NCBI RefSeq assembly: GCF_027887165.1
Contig: NC_077227.1
Location: 537,961,293-538,025,292 of the forward strand
DNA length: 64,000 nt
Direction: 5' to 3'
DNA from: Monodelphis domestica
Taxonomy: Eukaryota > Chordata > Mammalia > Didelphimorphia > Didelphidae
In this document: positions 19,462-29,699 of the stretch, one piece after another
Layout of the letters: each line of letters begins with the position of its first letter
Numbering within the stretch: the stretch's first letter is position 1
The notes under the pieces: model-generated
The model's database searches: none
What the model saw: only the letters and a program-made list of their open reading frames with translations
What the model was told of the DNA's origin: nothing
Program-made: the position numbers and the translations under genes

Positions 19462-19789
19462 TTCAGTTACTCAATAACCACCACTTTTGAGACTAGAATA
19501 CTGACCTACTGATTATATTTATAGCTTCCACTGCAACAGGTTATTATCCCCCAATAACCTGCAGAGAGATTCATTAAGGTACTTTCAGACTCCAGAGCTT
19601 CCTTATCTCAAAGATTGTTGATAAGTTCCAGCTGCTGGGGCTGAGAGATGAACAGCTAATTAACTGTCAGGCATCTTATAAATAGATGCTATTTAATAAC
19701 AACCCACAGTCTCTCCATAGCTGATAGATTGCGAATTAATGTGTCCAAGTCTTTCAAGTTTCTTTTTTATGTGGTTGGGTACTAGGAAG
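19462..19789. other. Repeat-free 0.33 kb, candidate conserved non-coding DNA
   Basis: No repeat family recognised. It holds a perfect 9-bp inverted repeat (CAGGTTATT ... AATAACCTG at 19537-19545 and 19553-19561, 7-base loop ATCCCCC), a homeodomain-type CTAATTAA at about 19654, and A/T blocks CTTATAAATAG and CTATTTAATA resembling MEF2 sites (19675-19700). A regulatory role is only inference. Confidence 0.35.
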
Positions 19790-19970
19790 ACTGAGACTTG
19801 GAAGGGAACTTAAACATGATTCAATACAACCCCTTATTTTGCAAATGAAGAAACAAAGACCCAGATAAGGAAAATGCCTTGCCTATGGTCACTTAGCCAC
19901 TAAGTGGTAAAACTAGGATTTGAATCCAGGGCAACTGACTCCAAAACCAGTGTTCCTTCCACTCAGTGGT
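19790..19970 (-). repeat. MIR/THER1
   Basis: 'ccccttattttgcaaatgaa', 'ggatttgaatccagggcaac', 'ttccttccactcag'. Confidence 0.65.
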
Positions 19971-20124
19971 TTGGTCTTCCTTTTGTTCTATTACGCCATC
20001 AACTTTTTAATTTATTTTTAATAAAGGGATTCACTTTCTGAAAGCTTTGCTATTCCTTAGGAATCACGGGAGACAATAGGTGGAATAATTTGTGAAAGGG
20101 AACAATAATTAAGTCTCTGAGCAG

Positions 20125-20265
20125 AGCAGGGGAGGGCATCCTTCTACCTCAAATGCCACCTTATTCAAGAGGTCTTTCCTAATTCCCCCAATTGTAAATG
20201 CTTCTTGCTCCTTCCCATATTATTCTGTGTTTACTTACTTGTGTAAATGTTCCTCCTTTTCAACT
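20125..20265 (+). mobile_element. L2 LINE fragment
   Basis: 'ctacctcaaatgccacctta', 'aagaggtctttcctaattcc', 'attctgtgtttacttact'. Confidence 0.65.
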
Positions 20266-20267
20266 CT

Positions 20268-20895
20268 CTCTTCCCCAAGTATATTAGCATCTACTTTGTG
20301 CCAGAAATTGTGCTAAGCACTTTACAAATATATTGTCAGTTAGACTAATGGGGGTGGAACCCAGGAGGCAATGAGACCAGAGTGGGGAGATGTAGCAGGG
20401 TTTATTGGAAGTGGCAAGGGGCTGATACCAAGAGAATTAGTGAGAGAGTCCCACTTGAGTGAAGAAAGATGTAGGGTCTTATAGGGTTGGGGGAAAGAGG
20501 GCACATGGAACAAGGCGACTTGGATCGATTTCATTGGTTGTTGGGGTTTTTTTTGGGGGGGGGAGTGGTTGAGCCATGCAGGATGTGGTTGGGTACATGT
20601 TATGCTTTTGTCTAGGATCTGACAGGCTGAGGAACAGAGTCCTGGTGTTCTGCCAGGCAGGTGTTGGTGGGGCTTTCTGTCCTAAGGTCTGTCAATTATC
20701 TCATTTTGATCTTCACAATAACCCTAAGAGCTGGGTATTATTACCATCCTAATTTTACAATCAAAGAAACTAAAGCAAATAAAATTTAAGTAACTTTTCC
20801 AGGGTCAGACAGCCTTAAAGTCTCTGAGGTTGAATTTGAACTAGGGACTTCCTAACTCAAGGCCCAGCACTCTGGCACTGCACCAAGTAGCTACT
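20268..20895 (-). repeat. THER1/MIR CORE-SINE split by a solo LTR
   Basis: Left 20268-20333 ('gtgctaagcactttacaaat'), right 20695-20895 ('attatctcattttgatcttc', 'gaatttgaactagggacttc'). The halves are contiguous in the family. Confidence 0.7.
20334..20694 (-). mobile_element. Endogenous retrovirus solo LTR (fossil)
   Basis: 361 bp, ends TGTCAG ... CTGTCA (inverted repeats TGTCAG/TGACAG). On the minus strand an AATAAA lies in the reverse of 'cagggtttattgg'. It is inserted in a THER1. Duplication unclear in the AT-rich target (ATAT versus ATTA). No retroviral genes adjoin. Confidence 0.65.
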
Positions 20896-20899
20896 GTAT

Positions 20900-20960
20900 A
20901 GTACAAGCTCCTGAGATCAGGAGCTATTTCATTTTTGCCTTTGTATTCCTAGACCCTAGC
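20900..20960 (+). mobile_element. L2 LINE 3' fragment
   Basis: 'gtacaagctcctgagatcag', 'tttttgcctttgtattccta'. Confidence 0.5.
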
Positions 20961-20961
20961 A

Positions 20962-21795
20962 AAAATAATGAGCACGAGGAATACAGAAGAGCTTGCAAAT
21001 GCAAAAGAGGTGATGCAAAGTGAAGTTAGCAGAGCCAGAAAAACAATAAGTAAGTGCTAGAAAGATGCTTTCTGAATTGAACTGAATGCCAGTCCTGTTC
21101 CCCCTTTCTCCAAAGATGATGGAGGTCTACTAGGAAGGATTTTGAGACTCCTAGATAGATTCTGATATGTCTATTACAAGTGCCACTCAAGGGAGAAAAG
21201 GCATCCCTCTCCGTATCATATTCATTATCATTCTTTGGGAACCAGCTGAAAAACTGGAGTAGCATTCTTCTTTCAATAGAAGACAAGATATGTACCCATT
21301 GTTTGGGGAATGGCTAACCAAATGAAAGTACATAGATATAAAGAAATATTACTGTGTCACAAAAATAATGAACGTGAGGAATACAGAGGGCCATACAAAG
21401 GTTAAAAAAAAAAGTGATGCGAAGTGAAGAAAGCAGAACCAGAAAAACAATATACACAATGACTGTGGCAACATAAATGAAAAGAGCAATGACAAAGCAA
21501 TTAAATTGGAAGACTTCAAAATTGTAATGACCAAGTTTTGACCACAAGGAACAGATATGAGAAGTCATATCCTCCTTCCTCCCCACCACCTTCTTTGCAA
21601 AAATGGGCATCATGAGTGTGAAAATAGTATCTATAATGTCAGACTTTTTCAATAAGTTATTGGTACTGCTCAAGTTTTTTTCCTTCTTCCTTTATTCTTT
21701 ATTATAACACACGACTCTCTGTGAGGGGGTGATGGAGAGATACCATCATAAATGTAAGTGATGTGAAAGCAAAACCTATCAATAAAATGCATTTA
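20962..21795 (+). mobile_element. L1-lineage 3' region, two fragments
   Basis: 20962-21060 and 21299-21795 share 'aataatgagcacgaggaata' type sequence, 'gtgatgcgaagtgaagaaag', 'agaaccagaaaaacaatata'. The second runs on through 'agatatgagaagtcatatcc' and 'cctatcaataaaatgcattt'. 21060-21298 between them has no recognised match. Confidence 0.55.
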
Positions 21796-21799
21796 TGAT

Positions 21800-21965
21800 A
21801 AGACATATATAACCCAGAGAGAATTGCTTGCCAGCTCTGGGAGGGGAGAGGGAAGGGAGGAAGGGAGATGATTTGATCATATAACTTCAGAAAACTTATG
21901 TGGAAATTTGTTATTATAAGTAATTGATTAAAAATAAAAATAAATAAATCTCAAACAATAAAAAT
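21800..21965 (+). mobile_element. L1 3' end
   Basis: 'acccagagagaattgcttgc', 'cagctctgggaggggagagg', then 'attaaaaataaaaataaata'. A second L1 tail abutting the first. Confidence 0.55.
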
Positions 21966-22059
21966 GTATTTAAAAATATTTTCCTAGTCAGCATGGTTAG
22001 GCAAAAAGAGCTCTGGCCTAGAAGACAGGTTCTGACACTGAATGACCTTCAGTAAATTA

Positions 22060-22245
22060 TTTCTCCCACTGGCCATGTAATAGTTGGGTGACTCTAGATA
22101 CATCATTTAACTTTGAGGAAATTCGGTTTTCTTCTCTGAACAGAGAATACTAATACTTGCCCATCCTACTTGAAGGAGTTGTTATGAAGAAAGTGCCTTG
22201 TGACCTTCAAAGCACCATAAAAATATAAGTTATCAATTAGATTTG
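22060..22245 (+). repeat. MIR/THER1
   Basis: 'gttgggtgactctagataca', 'ttaactttgaggaaattcgg', 'gagttgttatgaagaaagtg', 'caccataaaaatataagtt'. Confidence 0.6.
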
Positions 22246-22593
22246 ATTAAACCACCAGCATACACTTCCTATGGAGAAAGCAGATTTCTAAGTGAACTAA
22301 TAGGACCAGAGACACTAAATGACTGAAGACCATAGAATAGAGCAGGAAGTAAAGTAAGGTAGGATGAGTCAGGTGCCCAGACAGCCTTGCTTAGACAGTG
22401 CCAATTTTTCAGAATTTGTGCTACTGTGCATGTATTCAAGAAAATGTCCTATGTAGAGGTCAGTCATTTTCAGCATAACTAGATATTGAATTATTTAAGC
22501 CTAGATGTCTATGAGCTTTAGTACAGAATAGAATCCCATGGAGCAGCAACTTTTCAATGGAAGGAGCTTGGAGACTAAAAGAACCTTTTCTTT

Positions 22594-24514
22594 TTTTTAT
22601 TTGAAAATTTTTAATTAATTAATTAATTAATTGAGAATATTTTTCCATGGTTACATGATTCATGTTCTTTCCATCCCCTCCTTCTGCCCCCTCCTGTAGC
22701 CAATGGGCAATTTCACTAGGTTTTACATGTGTCATTGATCAAGACCTATTTCCATATTATTAATATTTGCATTAAGGTGTGTACGAGAAGGTTTGAGATC
22801 TTGGAAGGAAAATGAACTTGGAAGAGCTGTAGGATTCTACAGCAGTGGGGGATGGGCAAAAAGGAAGACAGAACTTTGGAGAGAGAGGGAGACTGAGCTG
22901 ATCCAGGAGTTGAAACTGACTTCTGTTTGGAAACACACACCAGAGAGGTTGGCTCCAGCTAATTCTCTGATCCAATGATCTCTTTCCCTGTGCTTCCTGA
23001 CCCCAGATCCTCACAAGAAGACAAGCCAATTGGACGGAACTTTGAAACATAAGTTGTCCACTAAGAGAGATTTCCATCAACCTCCTTGAACCTTGAACTT
23101 GGGGACACTCACTGTGCAGCCAAGAAACCAGAGGTTCTTTACTCTGACCCCAAGGGGTCAGGTGAACCAAAACCTGATGTGCCTGACTTTGGGGGGAAGG
23201 GTAGTAATTAGATAGGTACCCCTTCTCCCTCCTTCCTCCTTGAACCTCAATTCCTATCCTTCATCTGCCCTGTTCCTTTTTCTGTTTCCCTCAAATAAAT
23301 TCAGTTAATAGGACCCAGAAACTGATCCAAACCTTTATCAGAGGGAAGCTTGAGATTGAAGGGGAGAGAAGTGACATTTCTCTCCCCAGAAAGAAAGAGG
23401 CTTATCACCACAAGCCTCTTCAAACAGTATCTTTCAGAGAACCCAGCAGTTAAGAGTTGAAGGCAGCCATGGAAGGGGGGGGGGGTGTCAGGGAGAGCGC
23501 AAGGGAGAAAAAGACAAACCCATCCTCCTCTCCCCTTGGCTTATCAACATCACCTCCTCACTCTGTCCCTGCCTTAGAGGGACAAGACTCCATTCCCTTT
23601 TCACCCTTTCTTCCTTTGTCATAAATCTCTCCCCTTTTTACCCCCTTCCCCATGGAGAGTCTACATCCCCAATCATATCCCCATCTACCCATATGATCAA
23701 GCAGTTGTTTTTCTTCTGTATTTCTACTCTCACAGTTCTTCCTCTGGATGTGGATAGCGTCCTTTCTCTTAAGTCCCTCAGAATTGTCCTGGCTCATTGC
23801 ATCGCTGCTAGTAGAGAAGTCCATTATATTCGATTGTACCACAGTGTATTGGTCTCTGTGTACAATGTTTTCCTGGTTCTGCTCCTTTCACTCTGCATCA
23901 ATTCCTGGAGGTTGATTCCAGTCTCCATGGAATCCTCCACTTTATTATTCCTTTGAGCACAATAGTATTCCATCACCAACATATACCACAATTTGTTCAG
24001 TCATTCCCCAATTGAAGGGCATCCCCTCATTTTCCAGTTTTTGGCCACCACAAAGAGCACAGCTATGAATATTCTTGTATGGGTCTTTTTCCTTATTATC
24101 TCTTTGGGGTACAAACCCAGCAATGCTATGGCTGGATCAAAGGGCAGACAGTCTTTTAGCACCCTTTGGGCATAGTTCCAAATTGCCATCCAGGATGGTT
24201 GGATCAATTCACAACTCCACCAGCAATGCATTAATGTCCCAACTTTGCCACATCCCCTCCAACATTTATTACTTTCCTTTGCTGTCATGTTAGCCAATCT
24301 GCTAGGTATAAAGTGGTACCTCAGAGTTGTTTTTGATCTGCATTTCTCTATAAGAGATTTAGAACACTTTTTCATGTGTTTATTAATAGTTTTTTTTCTT
24401 TATCTGGAAATTGCCTATTTATGTCCCTTGCCCATTTGTCAATTGGGGAATGGCTTACTTGCTTATACAATTGATTTAGCTCCTTATAAATTTGAGTAAT
24501 TAGACCTTTGTCAG
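22594..24514 (-). mobile_element. L1 LINE, 5'-truncated, ORF2 C-terminus and 3' UTR, interrupted
   Basis: Minus-strand L1 of about 1.05 kb once the insertion at 22780-23652 is removed. From 24514 downward it encodes the end of ORF2: 'IYKELNQLYKQ', 'KCWRGCGKVGTLMHCWWSCE', 'LPFDPAIALLGLYPKEIIRK' and 'FVVAKNWKMRGCPSIGE' (about 24001-24375), then WYMLV..EYY-type sequence and the 3' UTR, ending in a T-run on the plus strand. A perfect 14-bp duplication AGAACCTTTTCTTT flanks it at 22580-22593 and 24515-24528. Low divergence from the other young copies (25698, 31714). Coding frame is damaged. Confidence 0.9.
22780..23652 (+). mobile_element. Unclassified insertion in L1, candidate solo LTR (fossil)
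   Basis: About 870 bp with no L1 similarity. It interrupts the L1 3' UTR between 'gcattaaggtg' and 'gagagtctacatcc', which are neighbours in the other copies. Ends can be read as TG...CA, and an AATAAA lies in 'cctcaaataaattcag' (about 23293). A G-run is at 23477-23487. LTR origin is likely but the duplication is not visible. Confidence 0.45.
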
Positions 24515-24539
24515 AGAACCTTTTCTTTGAAAAAAAATT

Positions 24540-25339
24540 AATTTAAATTTTTCAATTCACAAAATTCTAATTTCTCTCCCTTCTCAGCACAAATAAAAAC
24601 AAATTATAGTAACAAATATGCATCGTTTTCCTCCTGGAACAGCATCATTGCCTGGGTATTTTGAAGGAGAGTATTTGGATAGAAGACTTGAGTTTGAGGG
24701 AAATATAAAGGAATGGGCCAAAGTGGTAGTAAAATTGACCAAGAGGAGGTAGAGTGGAATGGCTATTTCATATGGAGGAAGAAGGAGTGGAGGAACGACC
24801 ATGGAGAAGCAGAGGGAGTGGTGCAGAGCTGGTAATACTAGAACCCTATTCTCATCAGCCCTAGGATAAAGAAAGAACAAGATGTACATTCAGAAGGGTA
24901 AAAATTTTCTTAATGTACATAGAAACAGGAGAGAAGGGAATAGGATAAGGGAGGGCCTGGGGAAGAGAGTGCATATCAAGAGGGAGGGGGAAAAGGAGGA
25001 CTCCTAGGACAAGATAAGGGAGGAACTTTTAGAATCGAACTCATATCAAGAAGTAGGAGGGCACAGTTTTGGAGCTAGGGAGGGATTTTTGAAAAGGTGG
25101 ATAGAATAAGCATTAAAAGGTAAGGGGGAAGGGACAAAGGAGGGACTTTTAGAAAATTGGGCCGGTTTGGTTTCAGGAGGGCAAAGGAAGAGGCTAAGGG
25201 AGGATTTGGGGGAAGAGATGTGAACTGGAGAGATATTGGTCAAAGGATTTAGGGCATCTGATGAGAGGTACAGCAGAAAAAAAGGAAGAGGGGGCCAAAC
25301 AGTGAGGAGGAAAAAGAGTAGATGTGAATTGTTTTTTGA
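24540..25339 (+). repeat. Purine-rich L1/HAL1-type 3' region
   Basis: Long purine-rich stretch with repeated 'aagggagg' and 'ggagggactttt' motifs, like the purine-rich 3' UTR of marsupial L1/HAL1. It runs into L1 ORF2 tail sequence. Confidence 0.4.
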
Positions 25340-26450
25340 GAAAACAAGATGGAAATACATATTAAGAGCTAGAAAGTTATTCATACTCATTGACCTAGGG
25401 ATCCCATTACTAGGATTAGGTTCTAAGGACATTATTGAGAGGGCAAAATTGCTATAAATGTTTGAAAATATTTACAAAAGTTTTGCTTGTGATGACAAAA
25501 TAATTAGAAATAACACAACTTCAATGAATGGGAGAAACAGCTGACTAGATTGTGATATTTGAATGTAATGGATTGTATTATATTATCCAAAATGACATAT
25601 ACTGGAAATATAAAGAAGATAAGGGAAATATATGAAGTGATGAAAAGAGAATAAGTATAATACATACTATGATTACATTTTTAAAAACAGCTACAAAGGA
25701 AAAAGACATATACAAAAATATTCATAGCTGCGCTCTTTGTGGTGGCAAAAAATTGGAAAATGAGGGGATGCCCTTCAATTGGGGAATGGCTGAACAAATT
25801 GTGGTATATGTTGGTGATGGAATACTATTGTGCTCAAAGGAATAATAAAGTGGAGGAATTCCATGGGAACTGGAACAACCTCCGGGAATTGATGCAGAGT
25901 GAGAGGATCAGAACCAGGAGAACGTTGTACACAGAGACTAATACACTGTGGTACAATCAAATGTAATGGACTTCTTCATTAGTGGCAATGTAGTGATCCT
26001 GAACAACTTGGAGGAATCTATGAGAAAAAGCATTATCCACATTCAGAGGAAAAACTGTGGGAGTAGAAACACAGAAGAAAAACAACTGCTTGAATACATG
26101 GGTCCAGGGGATATGGCTAGGGAGGTAGACTCTAAATGAACATCCTAGTGCAAAAACCAACAACATGGAAATAAGTTCTGATCAAGGACACAAGTGATAC
26201 CCAATGAAATTGCGCATTGGCTGTGGGAAGGGTGGGTGGAGAGGAGGGAGGGAAATAATGTGATTATTGTAACCAAGGAATAATGTTCTAAATTGACTAA
26301 ATATATTAATTTAAAAAAAAAAACAGCTACAAAACCAAGAGAAGAAAGTATTCAAATAAAGCAAATCCAAAAGGAACTACAAAGCAGAGGATGTTTATAT
26401 TAATTAGCACATATATATAATTTACATATTTTAAACAAACTACAAACAAT
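25340..26450 (+). mobile_element. Old L1 ORF2 tail, split by a young L1
   Basis: 25375-25460 encodes 'DLGIPLLGLGSKDIIERAK', a diverged form of the L1 DPAIPLLG..PK motif. The piece runs to 25697 and resumes after 26333. Confidence 0.5.
25698..26318 (+). mobile_element. L1 LINE, 5'-truncated young copy
   Basis: 621 bp: end of ORF2 (about 25735-25966, containing 'VVAKNWKMRGCPSIGEWLNK' and 'WYMLVMEYYCAQRNNKVEEF'), a roughly 350-bp 3' UTR and an A-tail. Perfect 15-bp duplication AAAAACAGCTACAAA at 25683-25697 and 26319-26333. Severe 5' truncation is normal for L1. Confidence 0.92.
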
Positions 26451-26559
26451 GTGCAGTTTGTGGTTTTGCACATAACTTTTTTATGCATTTGTTTAGCTAA
26501 GTGTTTTTTGGTGGTAGTGGCAATTATTAAGTATATAATTTTAAAATTCTAAAATAATG

Positions 26560-26612
26560 TATAGTCAAGCAAAACAAACCCCTGCTTTGACTATATAAAA
26601 ATATGTTTCATT
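26560..26612 (-). mobile_element. L1 3' UTR scrap
   Basis: 'agtcaagcaaaacaaacccc' and 'atgtttcattctgcatattt' are the reverse of the L1 3' UTR seen at 49480-49560. Confidence 0.45.
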
Positions 26613-26624
26613 CTGCATATTTTT

Positions 26625-28638
26625 AAAAATAGCAGAATTGGCCTAATGTTATGTAAGAGGCACAAAAATTCACAGAAGAAAAGAATCTTCTAAACATTAG
26701 AATTAAGCAAGTGGAAGCTAATGATTCCATGAGAAATTGAGAAATAATCAAAGTCAAGAGAATGAAAAAAATAGAAGAAAATGTGAATTATCTCAGTGGG
26801 GAAACAATTGAATTGGGAAATAGAATCAGGAGAGATAACTTAAGAATTATTGAACTACATGAAAGCCATGATCAAAAAAAAAGTCTATATATCATATTTC
26901 AAGAAATTATAAAGGAAAACTGCCCCAATATGTTAGATCCAGAGGTTAAAAATAGAAACCAAAAAAAACTTATTAATCACTTCCTGAAAGAAATCCTAAA
27001 ATAAAAATCCCCCAGGGATATTATAGCCAAATCCCAGAGATCCCAAATCAAAGAGAAAGTATTGCAAGTAGTCAGAAAGAAACAAATTAAATACAGTTAA
27101 ACCCTGGTACTTAATAATTTCAGAACTCATCAAATTTGGTATTCAACACATTTTGATGAGAAAAAATTGTTGTGATATTTGACATTTGCTTGGCACTCAA
27201 TGTACTTACTAGAACTTGTTGAAGACACAATCTCAGGAAGCATATGGCCCTTCCAGTAGAAACCTAGAATCACATGTTAATTCAGGAGCATAAAGAAGAG
27301 CTCAACATTGAGGAGCTGCAGGAATTCCAAAGGGAGCAGCAATAATTACTGTCAGGAGAGAGTTGGATATCCCCACTTCATTAATCAAGGAAATGTGTAC
27401 AAAACAGGTGGAAGTACAAAATTTTGTTGTAATATAAGGCCTTTATAAGCAGAATTATATATTTGTTAAATGACCAGACCATTTTTTGCTTTAGAAGAAT
27501 TTTGAAACAGAGACAAAGCCAAACATCATTGGATAGGTTTCTTGTGAATCTTGCACTGGGTAAAACTGATGCAATGGTGATAAGGGGCAGAAAAGAGAAA
27601 AAAGAAACCACTCCAGAAGGACAGTTGCCCTCAAATATTATGAAAGATATTCTAGACAATAACATTTCTCCCCTCCAGCATCCCCTTGGGCCATGAACTC
27701 CTCTCAATACAAGTGAAGTTTGGTTAAAATAATTTTATTTAATCTGATTACTGCTTTTTAATTTATGTTTATGTATTATTAATGTTTATTTTGTAAAATA
27801 CAACTCCATTAATGTATATAAAGCCTTATAAAATCTGGGTTTTCTGGGTGTCCGGAATGAATTAATTTAATTTACATTATTCCTTATGGGGAAAAAAATT
27901 CATTTGGTACTCAACCTGACTTCTGAATCAAACTAGTGACTAGTACCAAGATGCCACTGTATTGTGGAACCACATTCAGGATGTGACTTGCATATTAAAA
28001 GAGCAAAGGACATGAAATACAATATTCTGGGAAGCAAATGAGCTAGGATTATAACCAAGAATAACCTACCTAATCAAACTGAGAATAATCCTTCAAGGGG
28101 AAAAATTGATATTTAATGAAATAGTGGACTTTCAAGCATTCCTGATAAAAAGACTAGAGCTGAATAGAATACTTAAATTCAAATATTTATATATATATAT
28201 ACATATACTAAAACTTTTAAAAACTGACATTCAAACACAAGTTGAGAGGAACATAAAAAGATAAACCTAGAAGAAAAATCATAAGAAACTAAATAAAGTT
28301 AAAATGTTTACATTCTTACATGGGAAGAGGATACATGTAACTCAAGAACTTTGTTATTATTATGGCAGCTAAAAAGAGTTTACATAGACAAAGGGCATAG
28401 GTGTGAGTCTATTGTGTTGGAGCAATCTCTACACAAAAAAATGAAGGGATGAAAAAGAGGGTGCACTGGGAGAAGGGAAAAAGAGAGACAGAATGAGAAT
28501 AAATTTCTCACATAAAAGATGTACATAAGGAAGGATTTTCATGGTGGAGGAGAAAATAAGAGGTGGAGTGGCAGGCGATGCTTGAACCTCACCCTCACTG
28601 AAATTGGTTCAGAGGGAAGAATTAACATTCAATTAAAA
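26625..28638 (+). mobile_element. L1-lineage ORF1 element (HAL1-like), split by a Tigger
   Basis: ORF1 of an L1/HAL1: coiled-coil end ('TLRIKQVEAND'-like, about 26690), 'NYLSGETIELGNRIRRDNLR' (about 26786-26845), 'IIFQEIIKENCPNMLDPE' (about 26895-26948), 'RDIIAKSQRSQIKEKV' (about 27015), then beyond the Tigger the C-terminal domain 'FWEANELGL' and 'PRITYLIKLRIILQGEKLIF' (about 28030-28110), matching the L1 ORF1 ..QPRISYPAKL..EGE.. region. It is followed by a purine-rich untranslated stretch and no reverse transcriptase. Stops and shifts are present. Confidence 0.65.
27094..27959 (+). mobile_element. Tigger-type (pogo/Tc1-mariner) DNA transposon, internally deleted
   Basis: 866 bp with terminal inverted repeats: CAGTTAAACCCTGGTACT at the left; CAGTGGCATCTTGGTACT when the right end is read on the minus strand. 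It is flanked by the TA duplication of this superfamily (27092-27093, 27960-27961). Only the C-terminus of a Tigger transposase survives: 'EELNIEELQEFQREQQ' (about 27300) and 'RRILKQRQSQTSLDRFLVNL' (about 27493-27553). The catalytic DDE domain is absent. Inserted inside the ORF1 of the HAL1-like element. Confidence 0.85.
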
Positions 28639-28844
28639 TGGGGGCAGTTGGGTGTCTCAGTGGATTGAGAGTCAGGCCGAAAGATGGGAGGTCCTGGGTT
28701 CAAATCTGACCTCAGACACTTCCCAGCTGTGTGACTCTGGGCAAGTCACTTAACCTCCATTGCCTAGTCCTTACCATTCTTCTGCCTTAGAATCAATATA
28801 CAGTATTGTCTCCAAGACAGAAGGTAAGGGTTTTTAAAAAATTA
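28639..28844 (+). mobile_element. tRNA-derived SINE, full length
   Basis: 'ggggcagttgggtgtctcag', 'cacttcccagctgtgtgact', 'tctccaagacagaaggtaag'. Duplication AATTAAAA at 28631-28638 and 28845-28852. It lies exactly where HAL1-like sequence gives way to an L1 ORF2 tail. Confidence 0.88.
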
Positions 28845-29575
28845 AATTAAAACGACTCTGAGGCATCCACTCATACTATCAGAAAAGACTAATTCTGGGG
28901 TAGAGTAATGAACTGGTCCAACCATTCTGGAGAACAATTTAGAACCATACCCAAAGGGCTATAAAACTGTGCATAACCTTTGACAGCACAAATACTACTC
29001 AGTCTGTAACCCAAAGAGATCACAAAAAAAATATTTATAGCAGTTTTTTGTGTGGAAACAAAAATTGGCAATGAAGGAATGCTACTCAATTGAGGAATGG
29101 CTGAACAAATTGTGGCATATTATTGTGATGAGTTAATTATTATATGATAAGAAATGATGAGGGGGATGATTTCAGAAAAACATAGCAAGCCCTGTATGAA
29201 CTAATACAAAATAAAGTGAGAAGAATCAGGAAATCACTTTGCACAGTAACAACAATGTTATAATGATAATCAGTTGGGAAAGGCTTGGCTACTTTGAGCA
29301 ATACAGTGATCCAAGACAATTCCAAAGGGCTGATGACGAAAAAATGCTGTCCATTTCTAGAGAGAACTGATGAACTCTGATTTCAAAGTGAAGTATAATT
29401 CTCTCACTTCATTTTTTTTCAATATGACTAATATGGGGAAATGTTTTACATATTATCACATATATAATTAATAAACTCAATGGATAAAAAAGGGTGTGGG
29501 AAGGAGGGAGAGAATTTGGAATTAAATATATAAAAAGAAAAGAATATTTTAAGTAAATAAATAATAAACTTTAAA
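28845..29575 (+). mobile_element. Old L1, ORF2 C-terminus and 3' UTR
   Basis: 'acgactctgaggcatccact', then 'ccaaccattctggagaacaa', 'acccaaagggctataaaact', and 'attgaggaatggctgaacaa' give the old-L1 ORF2 tail; the 3' UTR runs to an A-rich end near 29575. Confidence 0.7.
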
Positions 29576-29699
29576 AAAATAAAAATCAAATGGGGGAAAC
29601 AAAATGATGTTTGCACTGCCTACCTCACAAGGTTGTTGTGAGGAAAGCACTTGTGTTCCACAAGGACTGGCAGGGCAAATAGTATATGTGCTCTGCCTC

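Noticed and set aside
24001-24375. Host protein gene (124-codon frame with a zinc-knuckle-like CWRGCG)
   Set aside because: It is the L1 ORF2 C-terminal region inside a 5'-truncated, duplication-flanked L1.
27463-27696. Domesticated Tigger transposase gene
   Set aside because: Only the C-terminal scrap exists, inside an element with TIRs and TA duplication; no catalytic domain.
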